Assembly: GCF_963082655.1 (NCBI RefSeq)
Contig: NC_081555.1
Span: forward strand, 186,021,424 to 186,085,423
Direction: 5' to 3'
Source: Stomoxys calcitrans
Taxonomy: Eukaryota; Arthropoda; Insecta; Diptera; Muscidae
DNA length: 64,000 nucleotides
This document shows, piece by piece, positions 44,526-56,930 of the stretch. The notes beneath the pieces were generated by a model. The model worked only from the letters and a program-made list of their open reading frames with translations. It had not been told where the DNA came from and made no database searches. A program made the translations under genes and the position numbers. The first letter of the stretch is position 1. Every line of letters begins with the position of its first letter.

Positions 44526-45682
44526 ACAAGTAAAAGCGTGCTAAGTTCGGCCGGGCCAAATCTTACATACCCTCCACCATGGATCGCATTTGCCGAGTTC
44601 TTCTCCCGGCATCTCTTCTTAGGCAAAAAAGGATATAAGAAAAGATTTGCTCTGCTATTATTATATTATTACATGTTGGAGACCTGTGTAAAATGTGAGC
44701 CAATTCGAATAAGAATTGCGTCCTTTGGGGGCTCAAGAAGTAAAATAGAGAGATCGATTTATATGGGAGCTGTATCGGGCTATAGACCGATTCAGATCAT
44801 AATAAACACGTATGTTGATGATCATGAAAGGATTCGTAGTACATAATTTCAGGCAAATCGGATAATAATTGCGACCTCTAGAGGCTCAAGAAGTCAAGAT
44901 CCCAGATCGGTTTATATGGCAGCTATATCAGGTTATGAACCGATTTGAACTATACTTGGCACAGTTGTTGGATATCATAACAAAACACGTCGTGCAAAAT
45001 CTCATTCCATTCGGATAAGAATCGCGCACTCTAGAGGCTCAAGAAGTCAAGACCCAAGATCGGTTTATATGGCAGCTATATCAGGTTATGGTCCGATTTG
45101 AACCATACTCGGCAAAGTTGTTGGATATCATAACAAAACACGTCGTACAAAATTTCATTCCAATCGGATAAGAAATGCGTACTTTAGAGGCTCAAGAAGT
45201 CAAAACCCAAGATCGGTTGATATGGCAGCTATATCAGGTTATGGACCGATTTGAACCATACTCGGGAAAGTTGTTGGATATCATAACAAAACACGTCGTG
45301 CAAAATTTCATTCCAATCGGATAAGAATTGCGTACTCTAGAGGCTCAAGAAGTCAAGACCCAAGATCGGTTTATATGGCAGCTATATCAAAACATGGACC
45401 GATATGGCCCATTTACAATACCAACCGACCTACACTAATAAGAAGTATTTGTGCAAAATTTCAAGCGGCTAGCTTTACTCCTTCGGAAGTTAGCGTGCTT
45501 ACGACAGACGGACGGACAGACGGACGGACGGACAGACGGACGGACATGGCTAGATCGACATAAAATGTCGCGACGATCAAGAATATATATACTTTATGGG
45601 GTCTTAGACGAATATTTCGAGTAGTCACAAACAGAATGACGAAATTAGTATACCCCCCATCTTATGGTGGAGGGTATAAAAA
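44526..45682 (+). mobile_element. Best-preserved type A Helitron/Helentron-like element
   Basis: Left end: ACAAGTAAAAGCGTGCTAAG, palindrome TTCGGCCGGGCCAAAT, ATACCCTCCACCATGGATCG. Internal: four AGATCGGTT starts at 44904, 45057, 45210 and 45363, exactly 153 bp apart. Near the right end is a (GACR)n tract (45507-45545), the complement of the GTCY microsatellite of Drosophila DINE-1/Helentrons. GGACATGGCTAGATCGACAT, AGAATATATATACTTTATGG and the terminal hairpin around CCCCATCTTATGGTGGAGGG follow. No protein is encoded. Confidence 0.75.
44904..45515 (+). repeat. 153-bp tandem units
   Basis: Three full units with exact 153-bp spacing and a partial fourth. Each has CAGCTATATCA, CATAACAAAACACGTCGTGC and CTAGAGGCTCAAGAAGTCA. 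Confidence 0.88.
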
Positions 45683-48600
45683 TGGAACTTCTAATCACCG
45701 GTCTTAATTTTAAAGCTCATAGGAAATGGTGATCATGAAGGCTGATATTAAGACTGTTACCGCAAAACTTCAAAATAACTTTCCATGTTTTTTCAATGTT
45801 ATTTCGCTTGTCATTGTCATCCCGTACCATTTCATGGGGTTTGTGGAAACTTAATGATAGTCATTAAGACTGCAGGAGATCACCGCGATTACCCTGATAA
45901 ATGAATATGACAAAAGTCCATCATAATCTTGCCTGATATCATGGCGACAGATGAAGTGGTGTAAAAATAGCGATAAGATGCCAAACGACCGCAATGATTC
46001 AGTCCCGACCAACATGGGCAAGACTCGTTAAGAGTGCCGCCGTCGCCATGCGACGATAGCTTGCCACAAACAACACCGCGTATTGTGGCCAAATATAAAA
46101 CATCCAACATAGGACAGGCAGACGAACGGACAGACGGACAATGTACACAAATGCTTAGAAAAATGACAAGAATATGCATGTGACCGGCTTATCTGAGTAA
46201 TGATATTCAAGAATCTACAACAAGCAGAACGAAGACGATTGAGATCCCAGCTCCATCTCGCAGCTGTGCGTTAGTTTCGCAAGCCTGGTTGCCACCAGGA
46301 GCTCAGCCACCCCATACCCCTCACACAAGGCATGGACAACATTCCGATTCCATAATTGCAGATTGCAGTGAAGTGGGTCGGAGTAAACAAATGAATGGGA
46401 CATTCTTGCTGCTTCCATCAGCGAAGGCATGAACAATGCAATGTATGGCCGTCGATTGTCAAATGACGACCTTTATCGTTTCCGAAACTAAAGCATTGCC
46501 ATGGTTGTCCTTGATCGTCACGGGAGAGGACGACGGATTTCCATAACAGCGGTCTCTTGATGTGGTATGAAGGATGTGTCTCGTCGTGCGCTTCGCCACG
46601 GCAACGGCTAAATAAAATGTCAAGTTTATTTACCATTTGTCAATCCCCAATCGGCCATGCTGTGGTGCAAGTGGAGCCGTGTCCATCATACACCCAAAAG
46701 CAAATGAATCATCTGCCGCACATCAGCGCTCTGCGAGTAACATATTATGTTGGTAGTAGGCAAACACCCGTTGATCCCAGCTGAAATCTCCAGGGATTTA
46801 CTGACCGGCCGATTGACCATGGCAACAGGCATTCAAATCGCATCTTGCCTACGTATGCGAACAATAGTTGCAATGGAAATGCGGCAACGTATCAGCGTAA
46901 CAGTGCCATGTTTAAATCGCAGTGTGCAGTGCGTTGCATTCGTGTCAATCTGTCAATCACAACTTCACTTTGTCACGATCAATGCAACAATTGAAGCCTA
47001 TGAATAATTCAAGGCCAGGCACCATCACATCAGCTCGTACGGAGTCCGAGCATTGGGGAGCACCACCACTCGGTGACATTTATACGCTGCTGTCTGTTGC
47101 CTATGGAAATAAGTACTTGCTTGCAATAGATACTGCTGGCTGCTGGTCCATGTGGAGTAGTACGAGTACAATGTCATCATCCGCCAAGCTCCCTGGCTCA
47201 TGCGAGCCACAATCTGATGGCAGTTGATCAACTGACTACTGACCACCGACCCATTCAAGTGCAGTCAATTTAAATATTTTTTGAAGTCAATTTACATGAT
47301 TGAGTCTAATTAAGTGATCAGATCAAGCGTGACCAGAGCTATGGCAAGAATTCCAAATAAATTCTACGTTGACGATTATCTTCTGCCCGCACCCGCACCC
47401 GCGTTAACTTGGGCAACCAATTAAATGAGGAGCCTGTCCGGGCACAATAGTCTTCTTGTTCTGATGTGTTGATGGAGACTTAAGGCAAACAGGAAATGTG
47501 TTTGCCATCCTGGCCATCAAGAGTGCAGCGAGATCTCCTAAAACGAATCGATTCGAACCCTTGAAACTTCAGCTGTCAGAGTTCTGGTGAGAATCAAGAC
47601 TCAAAGTAAGCCCTGTCGTGCTGGGATCAGTTTATTGCAGCCCTTTTCGTTCACACTGCTGGGATACGATCAAATGGTCGTGGCTTAATATACACATAAC
47701 TACACAACCACACGTTCTCGCTTAAATATGGCCAAATTCTGCACTCGATTTGCTTTCGGGAATCTCCATCAAGGCAATTTCCTGAGTTTACTACCAGATG
47801 TTGCCTTCGACGATGGTGGCTGATAGCTCTTGCGCCAATCGTGCACCAATGAGGAAAACAAACATCAGGAGCCACCCAGATCGCAATCTTTCAACGATAA
47901 CCGTTATGCCCCTCAGTGCTGAATGCCTCTCAAGTCAAACAGAGGATAATAACTCAATCAAATCGCTATACGCTGAAGAATATTGCCTTGCTGGCCCTGA
48001 GTATACAACCGGCAACGCAGTCATTACGCCCATTTCATTCAGGGAGGGGTAATTTCGATGCAATTATATGTCCGAAAATGTTTGTTTAATACGAATCTCT
48101 CGAATCCTGTCTCAATTATTTGTAGGTATATTTTCCAACGAATTCAACTTAATGCGGAATGACAATCATGCAAGAACATTGCAACAAGTTAGTATCTATA
48201 AGATTGGTTTATAACCAAAAAAAAAAAGATGTTGTACACTTAAAAAAAATTTTGCTCCAACTTAATGGTTTTGTCTTTGATTTCAGGATTTTGGTATAAT
48301 TTTCGAGCCAACGATATGCAAATAAGGATACCGTCTTAGCATCAAAGACGTAATGTGGATGCAATCCAAGTACACGGCGTCTACGATTGAAAAATGCTTG
48401 AATCCTTAACACAAAGAAGGTTTTTAACACTTGAAGCCCAAGGATATGCAGACATAAATTAACGATATTAGTCCCTTGCTTCAACTCAAAAATAGAAATG
48501 GATGAAAGTTTGAGTAAACCTTTTTATTCCTAAAGAAAAGAAATCCGTATTCCTAAATTAAATTCAGTCGGAGTATAGCGCGATTCTTGCAGTGAATACG

Positions 48601-48776
48601 GCTGAATATAAGATTTTTAACCAAGAAGAAAGCAAGTTTTTTGGTTAAGTGCAAATGGTGGACCGCCTCTAATGAAGTCCAAAGTTGAAATTAAACTAAC
48701 ACAATGTAAAAATGTTCTAACAGCGGCATAGAAGTTAAGTTTTATAAATCATAAAGTTAGACAAGGCAAGATACAC
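45683..48776. other. GC-balanced, low-repeat island
   Basis: 46200-48050 in particular lacks the window's common repeats. Short frames overlap on both strands without recognisable motifs. A short CAGACGAACGGACAGACGGAC tract near 46117-46137 is the only microsatellite. Possible intron or intergenic DNA of a host gene; no exon supported. Confidence 0.3.
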
Positions 48777-49202
48777 ATATGTTATGTTTATAGTTGAGAT
48801 AAGCTCAAGAGTTCAACCCTAGTTGAATGATGCGTTCAAGGTAGTTGCAATTTCTGCAATAACCTTACTTTAACATTTAAAATACCTTTTACTGCTTTAT
48901 TATACCCTCCACCATAGGGCTGGGGAATACTAATTTAGTCATTCTGTTTGTAACTCCTCGAAATATTCGTCCAAGACCCCGTAAAATATATATGTTATGT
49001 TTATAGTTGAGATAAGCTCAAGAGTTCAACCCTAGTTGAATGATGCGTTCAAGGTAGTTGCAATTTCTGCAATAACCTTACTTTAACATTTAAAATACCT
49101 TTTACTGCTTTATTATACCCTCCACCATAGGGCTGGGGAATACTAATTTAGTCATTCTGTTTGTAACTCCTCGAAATATTCGTCCAAGACCCCGTAAAAT
49201 AT
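48777..49202. repeat. Perfect 213-bp tandem duplication
   Basis: 48777-48989 and 48990-49202 appear identical throughout. Each copy holds about 120 bp of flank plus the first part of a Helitron-like end (TATACCCTCCACCATAGGGC to CCCCGTAAAATATA). Confidence 0.92.
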
Positions 49203-49914
49203 ATATATTCTTGATCGTCATGACATTTTAAGTCGATCTAGCCATGTACGTCCGTCCGTCTGTCTGTCGAAAGCACGCTAACTTTCGAGGGAGTAAAGCT
49301 ATCCGCTCGAAATTTTACAGAGATAAATCTCTATTAGTGTAGGTCGGTTGGCATTTTAAATGGGCCATATCGGTTCATGTTTTGATATAGCTGCCGCATA
49401 AACCGATCTGGGATCTTCTTCTTGAGCCTCTAGAGGACGCAATTCTTATCCGATTTGGCTGAAATTTTGGATGTTTTGTAATGATTTCCAACAACTGTGC
49501 CAAATTTGGTTCAAATTGGTCTATAACCTGATATAGCTGCCATATAAACCGATCTGGGAATTTGACTTCTTGAACCTCAAGAAGGCCTAATTATCATCCG
49601 ATTTGGCTGAAACGGCTGTACAACAGATTCTTCCATGACCTCCAACGTACGTGTCAATTATGTCTGAATCGCTCTTTAGCCTGATACAGCTCCCCTATAA
49701 ACCGATATCCCTAATTTACTTCTTCAGCCCCTAAAAGGCCCAATTTTTATTCGATTTGGCTGAAATTTTACACATATACCTCCAACATTCAATCCAAATA
49801 GCAAAGCAATTCTTTTCCTTTATCCTTTGTTTATCTAAAAAGAGATACCGCGAAAGAATTCGACAAATTTAAGATTCGGCCCGGCCGAACTTGGCACGCT
49901 TTTACTTGTTTAAT
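48900..49914 (-). mobile_element. Type A Helitron-like element, reverse orientation
   Basis: Read on the minus strand, it starts AACAAGTAAAAGCGTGCCAAG with palindrome TTCGGCCGGGCCGAATC (plus-strand 49872-49900) and runs through two or three internal units to a (GTCY)n tract (49248-49268). It ends with the ATGGTGGAGGGTATA phrase, which is present twice because of the tandem duplication. The TATACCCTCCACCATGG part of its left end has been deleted. Confidence 0.7.
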
Positions 49915-49961
49915 GATTTAATTTTGTTTTAAACAATTTTTCTCAGTCAAAAAACGATATA

Positions 49962-50832
49962 AATAATAATTTTTTTAGCTTTTATCTTTTTGGCAACAAT
50001 GGCTATACAGCTCACGCACGTTCCGTGTTTTGTTTCACTGTCAAACATCTTGGTCAATAATTTAGTCATGAATTGTCTTTCAAACATACAACGCTTGCAA
50101 ATTATTGAATTATTATTGAATATGAAATGCGTGCTCTGCTTAGAAAGTTCAGAGCGCTTCTTCTATTTTACGGTGAAGCTTATTCTTGGCTCAACGGGTA
50201 CGTAAATAAGCAGAATTGTCGATTTTGGAATGAAGATCCGCCAGAAGCATTGCAAGAGCTACCAATGCATCCAGAAAAATTCACAGTTTGGTGCGGTTTA
50301 TGGGATGGTGGCATCATTAGACCGCACTTCTTCAAATATGATGCGAATTGTAACGTAATCGTGAGATGATATCTAACTTTTCTTTGCCCAAAGTGCAAGA
50401 GCTTGACTCGCAAGTTATGTGGTTTCACCAACATGCCACATATCACGTAACAATGGACTTTCTGAGAGGCGAGTTCGGTGAACATTTTGTTTCATGTTCG
50501 GGACCGGTCAATTGGTCGTCTAGATCGTGCGATTTAACGCCATTTGACTACTTTTTTGTGAGACTATGTTAAAACTCATGTCTATACAGACAAGCCCGCT
50601 TCAAATTAAAGCGTTTACTCGTGAGATACCGGCCTAAATGTTGGAAAGAGTATGCCAAAATTGGACTATGCCGATGGACCATTTGAGGCGCAGTCTCGGT
50701 CAAAATTAGCATGAAATTATCTTCAAACATTAAACTATATGGACCGTATAATCGATTCAAATAACGATTATCCGAATTTTATGTTTTTTTTTTTTTGAAA
50801 AACTTTTATATAGCTCTAAAAAAATCACCCTT
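49962..50832 (+). mobile_element. Deleted mariner-type element (family 3, copy B)
   Basis: Right end complement reads AAGGGTGATTTTTTTAGAGC. The left end is decayed (AATAATAATTTTTTTAGC) beside TA. The plus strand carries transposase remnants: KQNCRFWNEDPPEALQELPM, EKFTVWCGLWDGGIIRPHFF, then in another frame FHQHATYHVTMDFLRGEFGE, RSCDLTPFDYFF and CLYRQARFK. The second catalytic Asp position reads His in HQHATYH, and the N-terminal half is deleted at the same point as in copy C. Non-functional. Confidence 0.78.
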
Positions 50833-50998
50833 CATTAGAAATAGGAACAAATATTATTTACTTAAAATTCAAGTTTCTAGCTTTTTTATGAGATTAAAAA
50901 TACATTGTTATCTGCAATTTGAATTTTGCCACCTAGATTAGATGCATGAATTCATGTGCATGCCATGAGAGTAATGTAATTGTGTAGACAAAAAATTT
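50833..50998. other. Short unassigned spacer
   Basis: AT-rich, nothing recognised. Confidence 0.3.
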
Positions 50999-50999
50999 G

Positions 51000-51196
51000 T
51001 AATTCTAACCAAATTACGAAATGCGTCTCATAGTGGTTGATGTGTGTTGCGATTTCTTGCTTTCCTTTTCCTTTTGCAAAGAAAATCTCCGATCGTTAAG
51101 AGAAACAAACATCAGTTGTAAAATTTAATAACCTTCCCCAAAAGACGAAGCAAATACATATGCTTTTACGACAAAAAATAATAATTTTTTTTTATA
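51000..51196. repeat. Composite repeat C portion, left of a nested mariner
   Basis: CGTCTCATAGTGGTTGATGT and TCTCCGATCG plus AGAGAAACAAAC phrases. Continues as repeat D at 52052 after the mariner. Confidence 0.6.
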
Positions 51197-52049
51197 TATG
51201 GTGATTTTTTATATTAAGTTAAACAAACACATAAAATTCAGAAAAATGCATGAAATCTTTATTTGAGTCATGCAAATGTTGACCGTAACTGCGCATCAAA
51301 TGGTCCATCCGCTTAGTCCAATTTTGGCATACTCTATCCAACATTTCGGCCGGTATCTCACGAATAAATGCTCCAATCTTGTCTTCCAATGCGCCAATTT
51401 AAGCGGACTTGTCTGTATAGACATGTGCTTTAACATAACCCCACAAAAAATAGTCTAAAGGCGTTTAATCGCACGATCTAGACGGCCAGTTGACCGGTCC
51501 CGATCGTGAAAAACAATGTTCACCGAACTCGCCTCCCAATTTGCCTATTTTTACGCGTGCTGTGGCATGTGGCATCGTCTTGTCGAAACCACAAGCCATG
51601 CAAGTTATTCTCTTGCATGTTGGGCAAGAAAACAGTAACGCTCACCATCCACAGTTACGTTGCGATTCGCATCATGTTTGAAGAAGTACGGTCCAATGAT
51701 GCCACCAGCCAATAAACCGCACCAAACTGTGACTTTTTTGGATGCATTGGTAGCTTGCAATGCTTCTGGCTGGTCTTCACTCCAAAATCAACAATTCCGC
51801 TTATTTACGTACCCATTGAGTCAAAAATGAGCATTGTCTCTCAATGAAAGAAGCGCGCTATAAACTTTCTGAGCAGAGTACGCATTTCATATTCAATAAT
51901 AAAATTCAGTAATTTGCAAGCTATGTTCGTTTGTAAGTCGATTCATGGTTTAATTATAGACAAATTGAAGATGTGAAACAAAACACGAAACGTGCGTGAG
52001 ATGTTTAAACCAGTGTTGCCAAAAAGATAATAGCTAAAAAATCACTCTT
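51197..52049 (-). mobile_element. Deleted mariner-type element (family 3, copy C), nested
   Basis: 853 bp. Ends TATGGTGATTTTTTA and the complement of AAGAGTGATTTTTTAGC, with TA on both sides (51195-51196 and 52050-52051). Minus-strand transposase remnants match copy B in order and share the same internal deletion joining the leader to the middle of the gene. It sits inside a composite C/D repeat and splits it. Confidence 0.8.
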
Positions 52050-52051
52050 TA

Positions 52052-52330
52052 TTTATAGCCATTTAGTGAGGAAAATTAGATTTAAATGACTTTTGCTTAA
52101 AGTTGCACCTGCTTTCAAAAGAAGTTGAAGTAGGTTGGTCATTTATTTAATTTTTAATATAGAATCCATCAAATCCAACGAGACTCTAAAAAGATTTCCA
52201 GAAATCTCACTCCTAAGAATTTTGAGAATACATTTTGTTTGATTTTTTGAGCTGTAAAAAATTGCCGACTTGCAACAGACCAATTTTCCCCAAAACATGA
52301 CCTTCTTTGACGGGAAATTTTTTTTAGCTA
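52052..52330. repeat. Composite repeat D portion, right of the nested mariner
   Basis: TAGCCATTTAGTGAGG, AAAAGAAGTTGAAGTAGG, ATATAGAATCCATCAAATCC and TTGCCGACTTGCAACAGACC phrases match the D part at 30.7 kb. Confidence 0.6.
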
Positions 52331-52539
52331 GTTTCATTCGTTCACTTTTCTAACTACATCTAAATACAATTTTCTAACTAGATCTAAAATTTTTTTAAGA
52401 CAGTTCCATTCTTGGGTATTTTTCTACCTTTTCATCTTTAATGGGTTAAATCAGTCTACCCATATTCATCCGTTCAACAGGTAGCCAAAACCACGATAGC
52501 GTTTTTACGAATGAGGCAATCCGCATGTAATTTTTCTTA

Positions 52540-52960
52540 CACGCAAAAAAAATAATTTTAAGGAAATTTCCTTAAATAATATTTTACAGAAAATTTTTAA
52601 AAACAAAATAATATATTTATAACATTTTTTTTAAAAACAACCATTCGGTATTAATTTCACTAAAGACAAAAGTTCAATAAAATTTTTTCTAAAGACGAAA
52701 TTTTATTGAAAAATTTCATGAAATTTTTTTCTTCACACAAAATTCTAGTCAAATTTTTTCTTTAGACAAAAATTTTATTAAATTCTTTTTTTTTCAATTT
52801 CAATGACATTTTTTTGTAAGAAAATTATAGAAAGTTTCCTTAAAGACAACACATCAGTGACATTTTGACTAAATAAAAATATTTCGATAAATAAAGAAAA
52901 TTGTTCCTGTTTTTTTTTTTTTTTTTGTTTTGACTGTTTTTTTAAGTTTGCTGTTTTTCA
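52540..52960. repeat. AT-rich degenerate minisatellite
   Basis: Starts ACACGCAAAAAAAATAA, then irregular 30-50 bp units of the TTTTTCTTTAGACAAAATTT type, both orientations mixed. Confidence 0.55.
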
Positions 52961-53107
52961 ATTCAAGCTCGTGTTCTTTCTGTTGTCTAATATATAAACT
53001 TTTTATCAATATTTTCACGACATTTCGTATAAAACGACACGAATTTTTTACGAAATATCGATCTATAATTTAAAACAGCATAATTGATTACAACAGTCTA
53101 GTATAAA

Positions 53108-53700
53108 AAGAAGTAAAACGGCGTTATGTTCGGCCGGGCCGAACTTTAGATACCCACCACCTCGGATATATGTGTAAACCAGCTTTCGTCAAAGTACGGT
53201 GAGGAATGCACAATTTATGCCCCCATAGCAGCAATATGGACATATGGCCCGATTTGGTCCAAATTCGGCTCGGAAATTGAGTGGTCTAATCTGTACAAGT
53301 CATTGTTCAATTTTCTAAAACAAAATATTGGCTGTTTTGGTAGCTATATCCATATATAAACCGACTTAACCATATACGACAGGGATATCGAAAAACCTGA
53401 TATAAGTCACTATGGCAAATTTCAGTGAAATGGGATTATAAATGCGCCTTTTAGGGGCCCAAAATATTAAATCGAAAGATCGGTCTATATGGCAGCTATA
53501 TTTAAATCTGGACCGATCAGGGCCGGATTGGTCTATATGGGGTCTATATCAAGATATAGTCCGCTATAGCCCATCTTCGAACTTAACCTGCTTAAGAACA
53601 AAAAAGGAATCTGTGCAATACTTATAGGGTCGGAAACGGATATTTCGATGTGTTGCAAACGGAAAGACAAAATAAAAATACCCTAATTAGTACCACAGTT
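53108..53700 (+). mobile_element. Type B Helitron-like repeat, internally shortened
   Basis: Left end GTAAAACGGCGTTATGTTCGG with the GTTCGGCCGGGCCGAAC palindrome (53128-53144), AGATACCCACCACCTCGG. A few units follow, then GGGTCGGAAACGGATATTTC near the right end. The terminal hairpin has decayed. Confidence 0.65.
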
Positions 53701-53769
53701 CACATACTTGTAATGAGAGAGAGACTTAAGCCGGGTACTATGATCGTGATTCACAGTTTTTCACTATTA

Positions 53770-54350
53770 CTTTTTTGAACTACTGCCAAAATCTTAATGA
53801 TAACTTTGTACTTTTATGAAATTGGAAAAAATCAGTTCAGATTTAGATATAACTCCCATATATATCTCCGTCCGATTTTGAGAAATATTGCAATAAAGTG
53901 CTCATTTGTTATGTTATTCTCTTGAAATTTAGCAAGAAGGATTTTGTCTTGACTCTCGACATTACTGGTGAATTTTATAGAAACCGGTTCAGATTCAGAT
54001 AAAGCTGCTATATATGTATATCGCCCGATTTTCACTTCTAGAGCCGCTGCAAGCGCATTTATTGACCAATATTGTCAAAATTGTTCATAACGCCGTCCTC
54101 GATGCCTGCCATAATATCTAAGAAGTTTCGGCAAAATCGATTCAGACTTAGATCCCATATATTTGTTCGTCAGATTTTGGCTAATTTGCAATAATGTTGT
54201 TATTTGTCAACCCTATTTAATACAGTTTGAACATATTTGCTCGAAATTTGATACACATTGTTTAATAACTCATATAGAACATCCGCCGAGGTTCATCAAA
54301 ATTGGTTCGGAATTAGATATAGCACCCACTTTGTACCTATAGGGTAGGTA
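53770..54350. repeat. Array of 150-170 bp degenerate units
   Basis: TTCAGATTTAGATATA(A/G)CT-like starts near 53835, 53987 and 54141 and a related one near 54311. The last unit (54175-54350) is repeated at 56735-56920. Confidence 0.6.
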
Positions 54351-54480
54351 TTATAAAGTCGGTAGTGGTTGTTGTGTGTTACGATCTCTGGCTTTCCATT
54401 TCCATTTGCAAAGAAAATCTCCGATCATCTTCTCTAAAGAGAAACAAACAAAAATTGTAAAAAATTTTCAATTAGGCGAA
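54351..54480. repeat. Composite repeat C fragment
   Basis: GTAGTGGTTGTTGTGTGTTA, TTTCCATTTGCAAAG and AGAGAAACAAACAAAAATTG phrases. Confidence 0.55.
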
Positions 54481-55900
54481 AAATGGTGGGCATAAAATAA
54501 TATAAAATACTTATTGCGAAAAAGTTAGCTAAATTAAATTTTGATTAAAACAAGGAAAAATTGCAAATTTTTAGTAAGTTTTACTCATCTATAATAAGTC
54601 GCAAATAGTTCATAAACTTGGTTTTGGGAAGTCAGTTTACTTAACCATGTTTCTGCTCAACAAGTTAAATATTCCTATAGCAAACAACGTTTTTATTTAC
54701 CCAATTTAAGCATGTTGTTACGATGAGTTCAAAGCTTCCTACAAACCTATATTCTTCAAATTGAATAAATATTCGTTCAAAATAGTTTACGTATTTCCCA
54801 AATTTTAGTATTATTGCATTAAGTTAATTGAAATAAAAGTTTTAACCAAAAATTTTGTTAAAAGTAAACTTAGGTTGACAGATTTTTAACAGAGATGATT
54901 AAATCAATTAACTTCTCAGTAATTCCAAACCTATTCTGTCAGTCATGCAATTATCAATCAAATAAAAACGTAGAATCTCATAATACAAGCAGTTTGATGT
55001 GTGACTTCACTTTGATAGGACAATAGATCCATGTTAGAAACCCTAACTAAAATAGCCTTAGAAACATTTAAATGTTTATTACTGATACAAAATCTTATTT
55101 AAATAGTCAAATCCGCCTTTTTCACTTTCCTCTGTCTAAGTGACCCTTTTGTATTTGAAAAATGTGACCCTTTTATGCAGCTATTGGAAACTGCCTGTGT
55201 TGATAATAAAAACAAATATGCAATAGTCATGCGCAACGTCCAGAGCAATGCACATGCATGTACCGCCGACAAAAAGGCGTCAGCAACACATACAGGTAAC
55301 AGCAACCAAAACCATGCAAACCATTCTCGTGTCGTCCAAACAGTCTGATGTACGCATTCGCCAAGAAAATTAGTTTGCGGTAACAAGGAAAAAATCAAAA
55401 AGTGCAAAAATATGGCATAAAATGAACAAGGTAAGTTTGGCGATATCCATCTCTTCTCTATGTTCAAATAATGTTTTTCTTTATCGTCTCCGAACACAAT
55501 TTTCATATGATATAATGGTATAGTGGAAATTAGTTCTCACCGTTACGTCCCAAACATGCAGCGTGATATGCCCTGAATTTTTGGGAACAATTAGAAATAA
55601 AAAAAAAACTAAAAATTTAACTTTGTTTGCAGGAACTTTTAAATTTTAAATGCGAAGAACAATTTATGTAGCGATGAAATATTTAAACGCAAATGATTTC
55701 GCAAAGGATTAATATTTACTACTAATTACACACGGACGTACACTTTTCATGGTATGTATTAAATTTAAAAATAAAACTATGAATCTATACTGAACACTTC
55801 CATTTCATTTTCAACAGACTATAAAATATTGTGGATATGGCGAAACGGAGCTTCTGGGAATATATGGTGCTTAACCCTGCGCGACTTATTTGCAAATGCG
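54481..55900. other. Unassigned stretch
   Basis: Mostly AT-rich. A 135-codon minus-strand frame at 55099-55506 shows hydrophobic runs but no family motif and is not called as a gene. Confidence 0.3.
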
Positions 55901-55904
55901 AAGC

Positions 55905-56165
55905 CATTGACTTTATGCTAGCCCGATATTCTTATGATTTCCGATTTAGGGGTGCTTTCGGGGGTGACATGGTCGGTAAATATGCCCAATTTAGGGGTGT
56001 TTTGGACAATGGGGTGGTCCCCCTAACACTTGGTCCGACATTTGGATATCAGGTACGTTTTCTTATCCTAAATACCTTTCATTTGAGCCCCTCATTGACA
56101 TGTTCGGTAAATATGCCCAATTTAGAGGTGTTTGAATATTTATTTTCGACAATTAAAGAGATTTT
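55905..56165 (-). repeat. 130-bp-type repeat units, reverse orientation
   Basis: GGTAAATATGCCCAATTTAG, GGGGTGGTCCCCCTAACACT and ACCTTTCATTTGAGCCCC are complements of the 19-21 kb array unit. A short copy of its first 50 bp recurs at 56585-56638. Confidence 0.65.
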
Positions 56166-56179
56166 AGTGAAATACCATA

Positions 56180-56460
56180 CAAAAACACACCAAAATTGTA
56201 AAAAAATGTAAAATATAATGATTTCGCCCTAACAGGCAAAAAACTTGAAAAATTAAAAAATCGGCAGATACCAACGCACGGTCCTTGCAGCCACCACACC
56301 TAATATGTTTGAAAAGTCTTCTAACCAAAGACGAAACGCGTCCCATAGTGGTTGGTGTGTGTCGCTATCTTTGGCTTTCCTTTTCCATTTGCATCTTCGA
56401 TCATCCAGCTCGTCTCGAAAGAGAAAGAAACAAAAGTACCATAACACGAAAATATTATAT
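56180..56460. repeat. Composite repeat C copy
   Basis: CGCCCTAACAGGCAAAAAAC, ATACCAACGCACGGTCCTTG and GTCCCATAGTGGTTGGTGTG, as at 30.4 kb. Confidence 0.65.
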
Positions 56461-56639
56461 GCATATCGCTTAACAATATGCCTTTATCTGAATCCCATAT
56501 GATCTTTATTAGACTACGAATTCGCTCGGAGGGTTTAATGTCACTTAAATTTGGATGTTTGATTTACTCCCTTCTTAAAAGACCTTATGCCAGCCCGATA
56601 TTCTTATGATTTCCGATTTAGGGGTGCTTTCGGAGGTGA

Positions 56640-56930
56640 CCAATCCAACCAATCTTGCCAAAATTGCTATAGAGTTTGGTCGAAATCGGTTCAGATTTAG
56701 ATATAGCTCACATATATGTGTCCGTCAGATTTTGGATTATTTGCAATGATGATGTCATTTGTCAACCGTAATTATTACTTTTTGAATATATTTGCTCGAA
56801 ATTTGATATGGATTGTTTCATAACCCATCTGAAGACATCCGCCGAGGTCCATCAAAATTTGTGCAGAATTGGATATAGCTCCCACTTCGTACTTATGGCA
56901 TAGGTGTGGGGTATTATACAATCGGCGCCT
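56640..56930. repeat. 150-170 bp unit copy
   Basis: Matches 54141-54350 (TTCAGATTTAGATATAGCTC, CATCCGCCGAGGTCCATCAA). Confidence 0.6.

Noticed and set aside
55099..55506. 135-codon minus-strand frame with hydrophobic runs as a membrane protein
   Set aside because: Hydrophobic stretches arise easily in AT-rich DNA; no signal peptide or family motif and no second exon seen.
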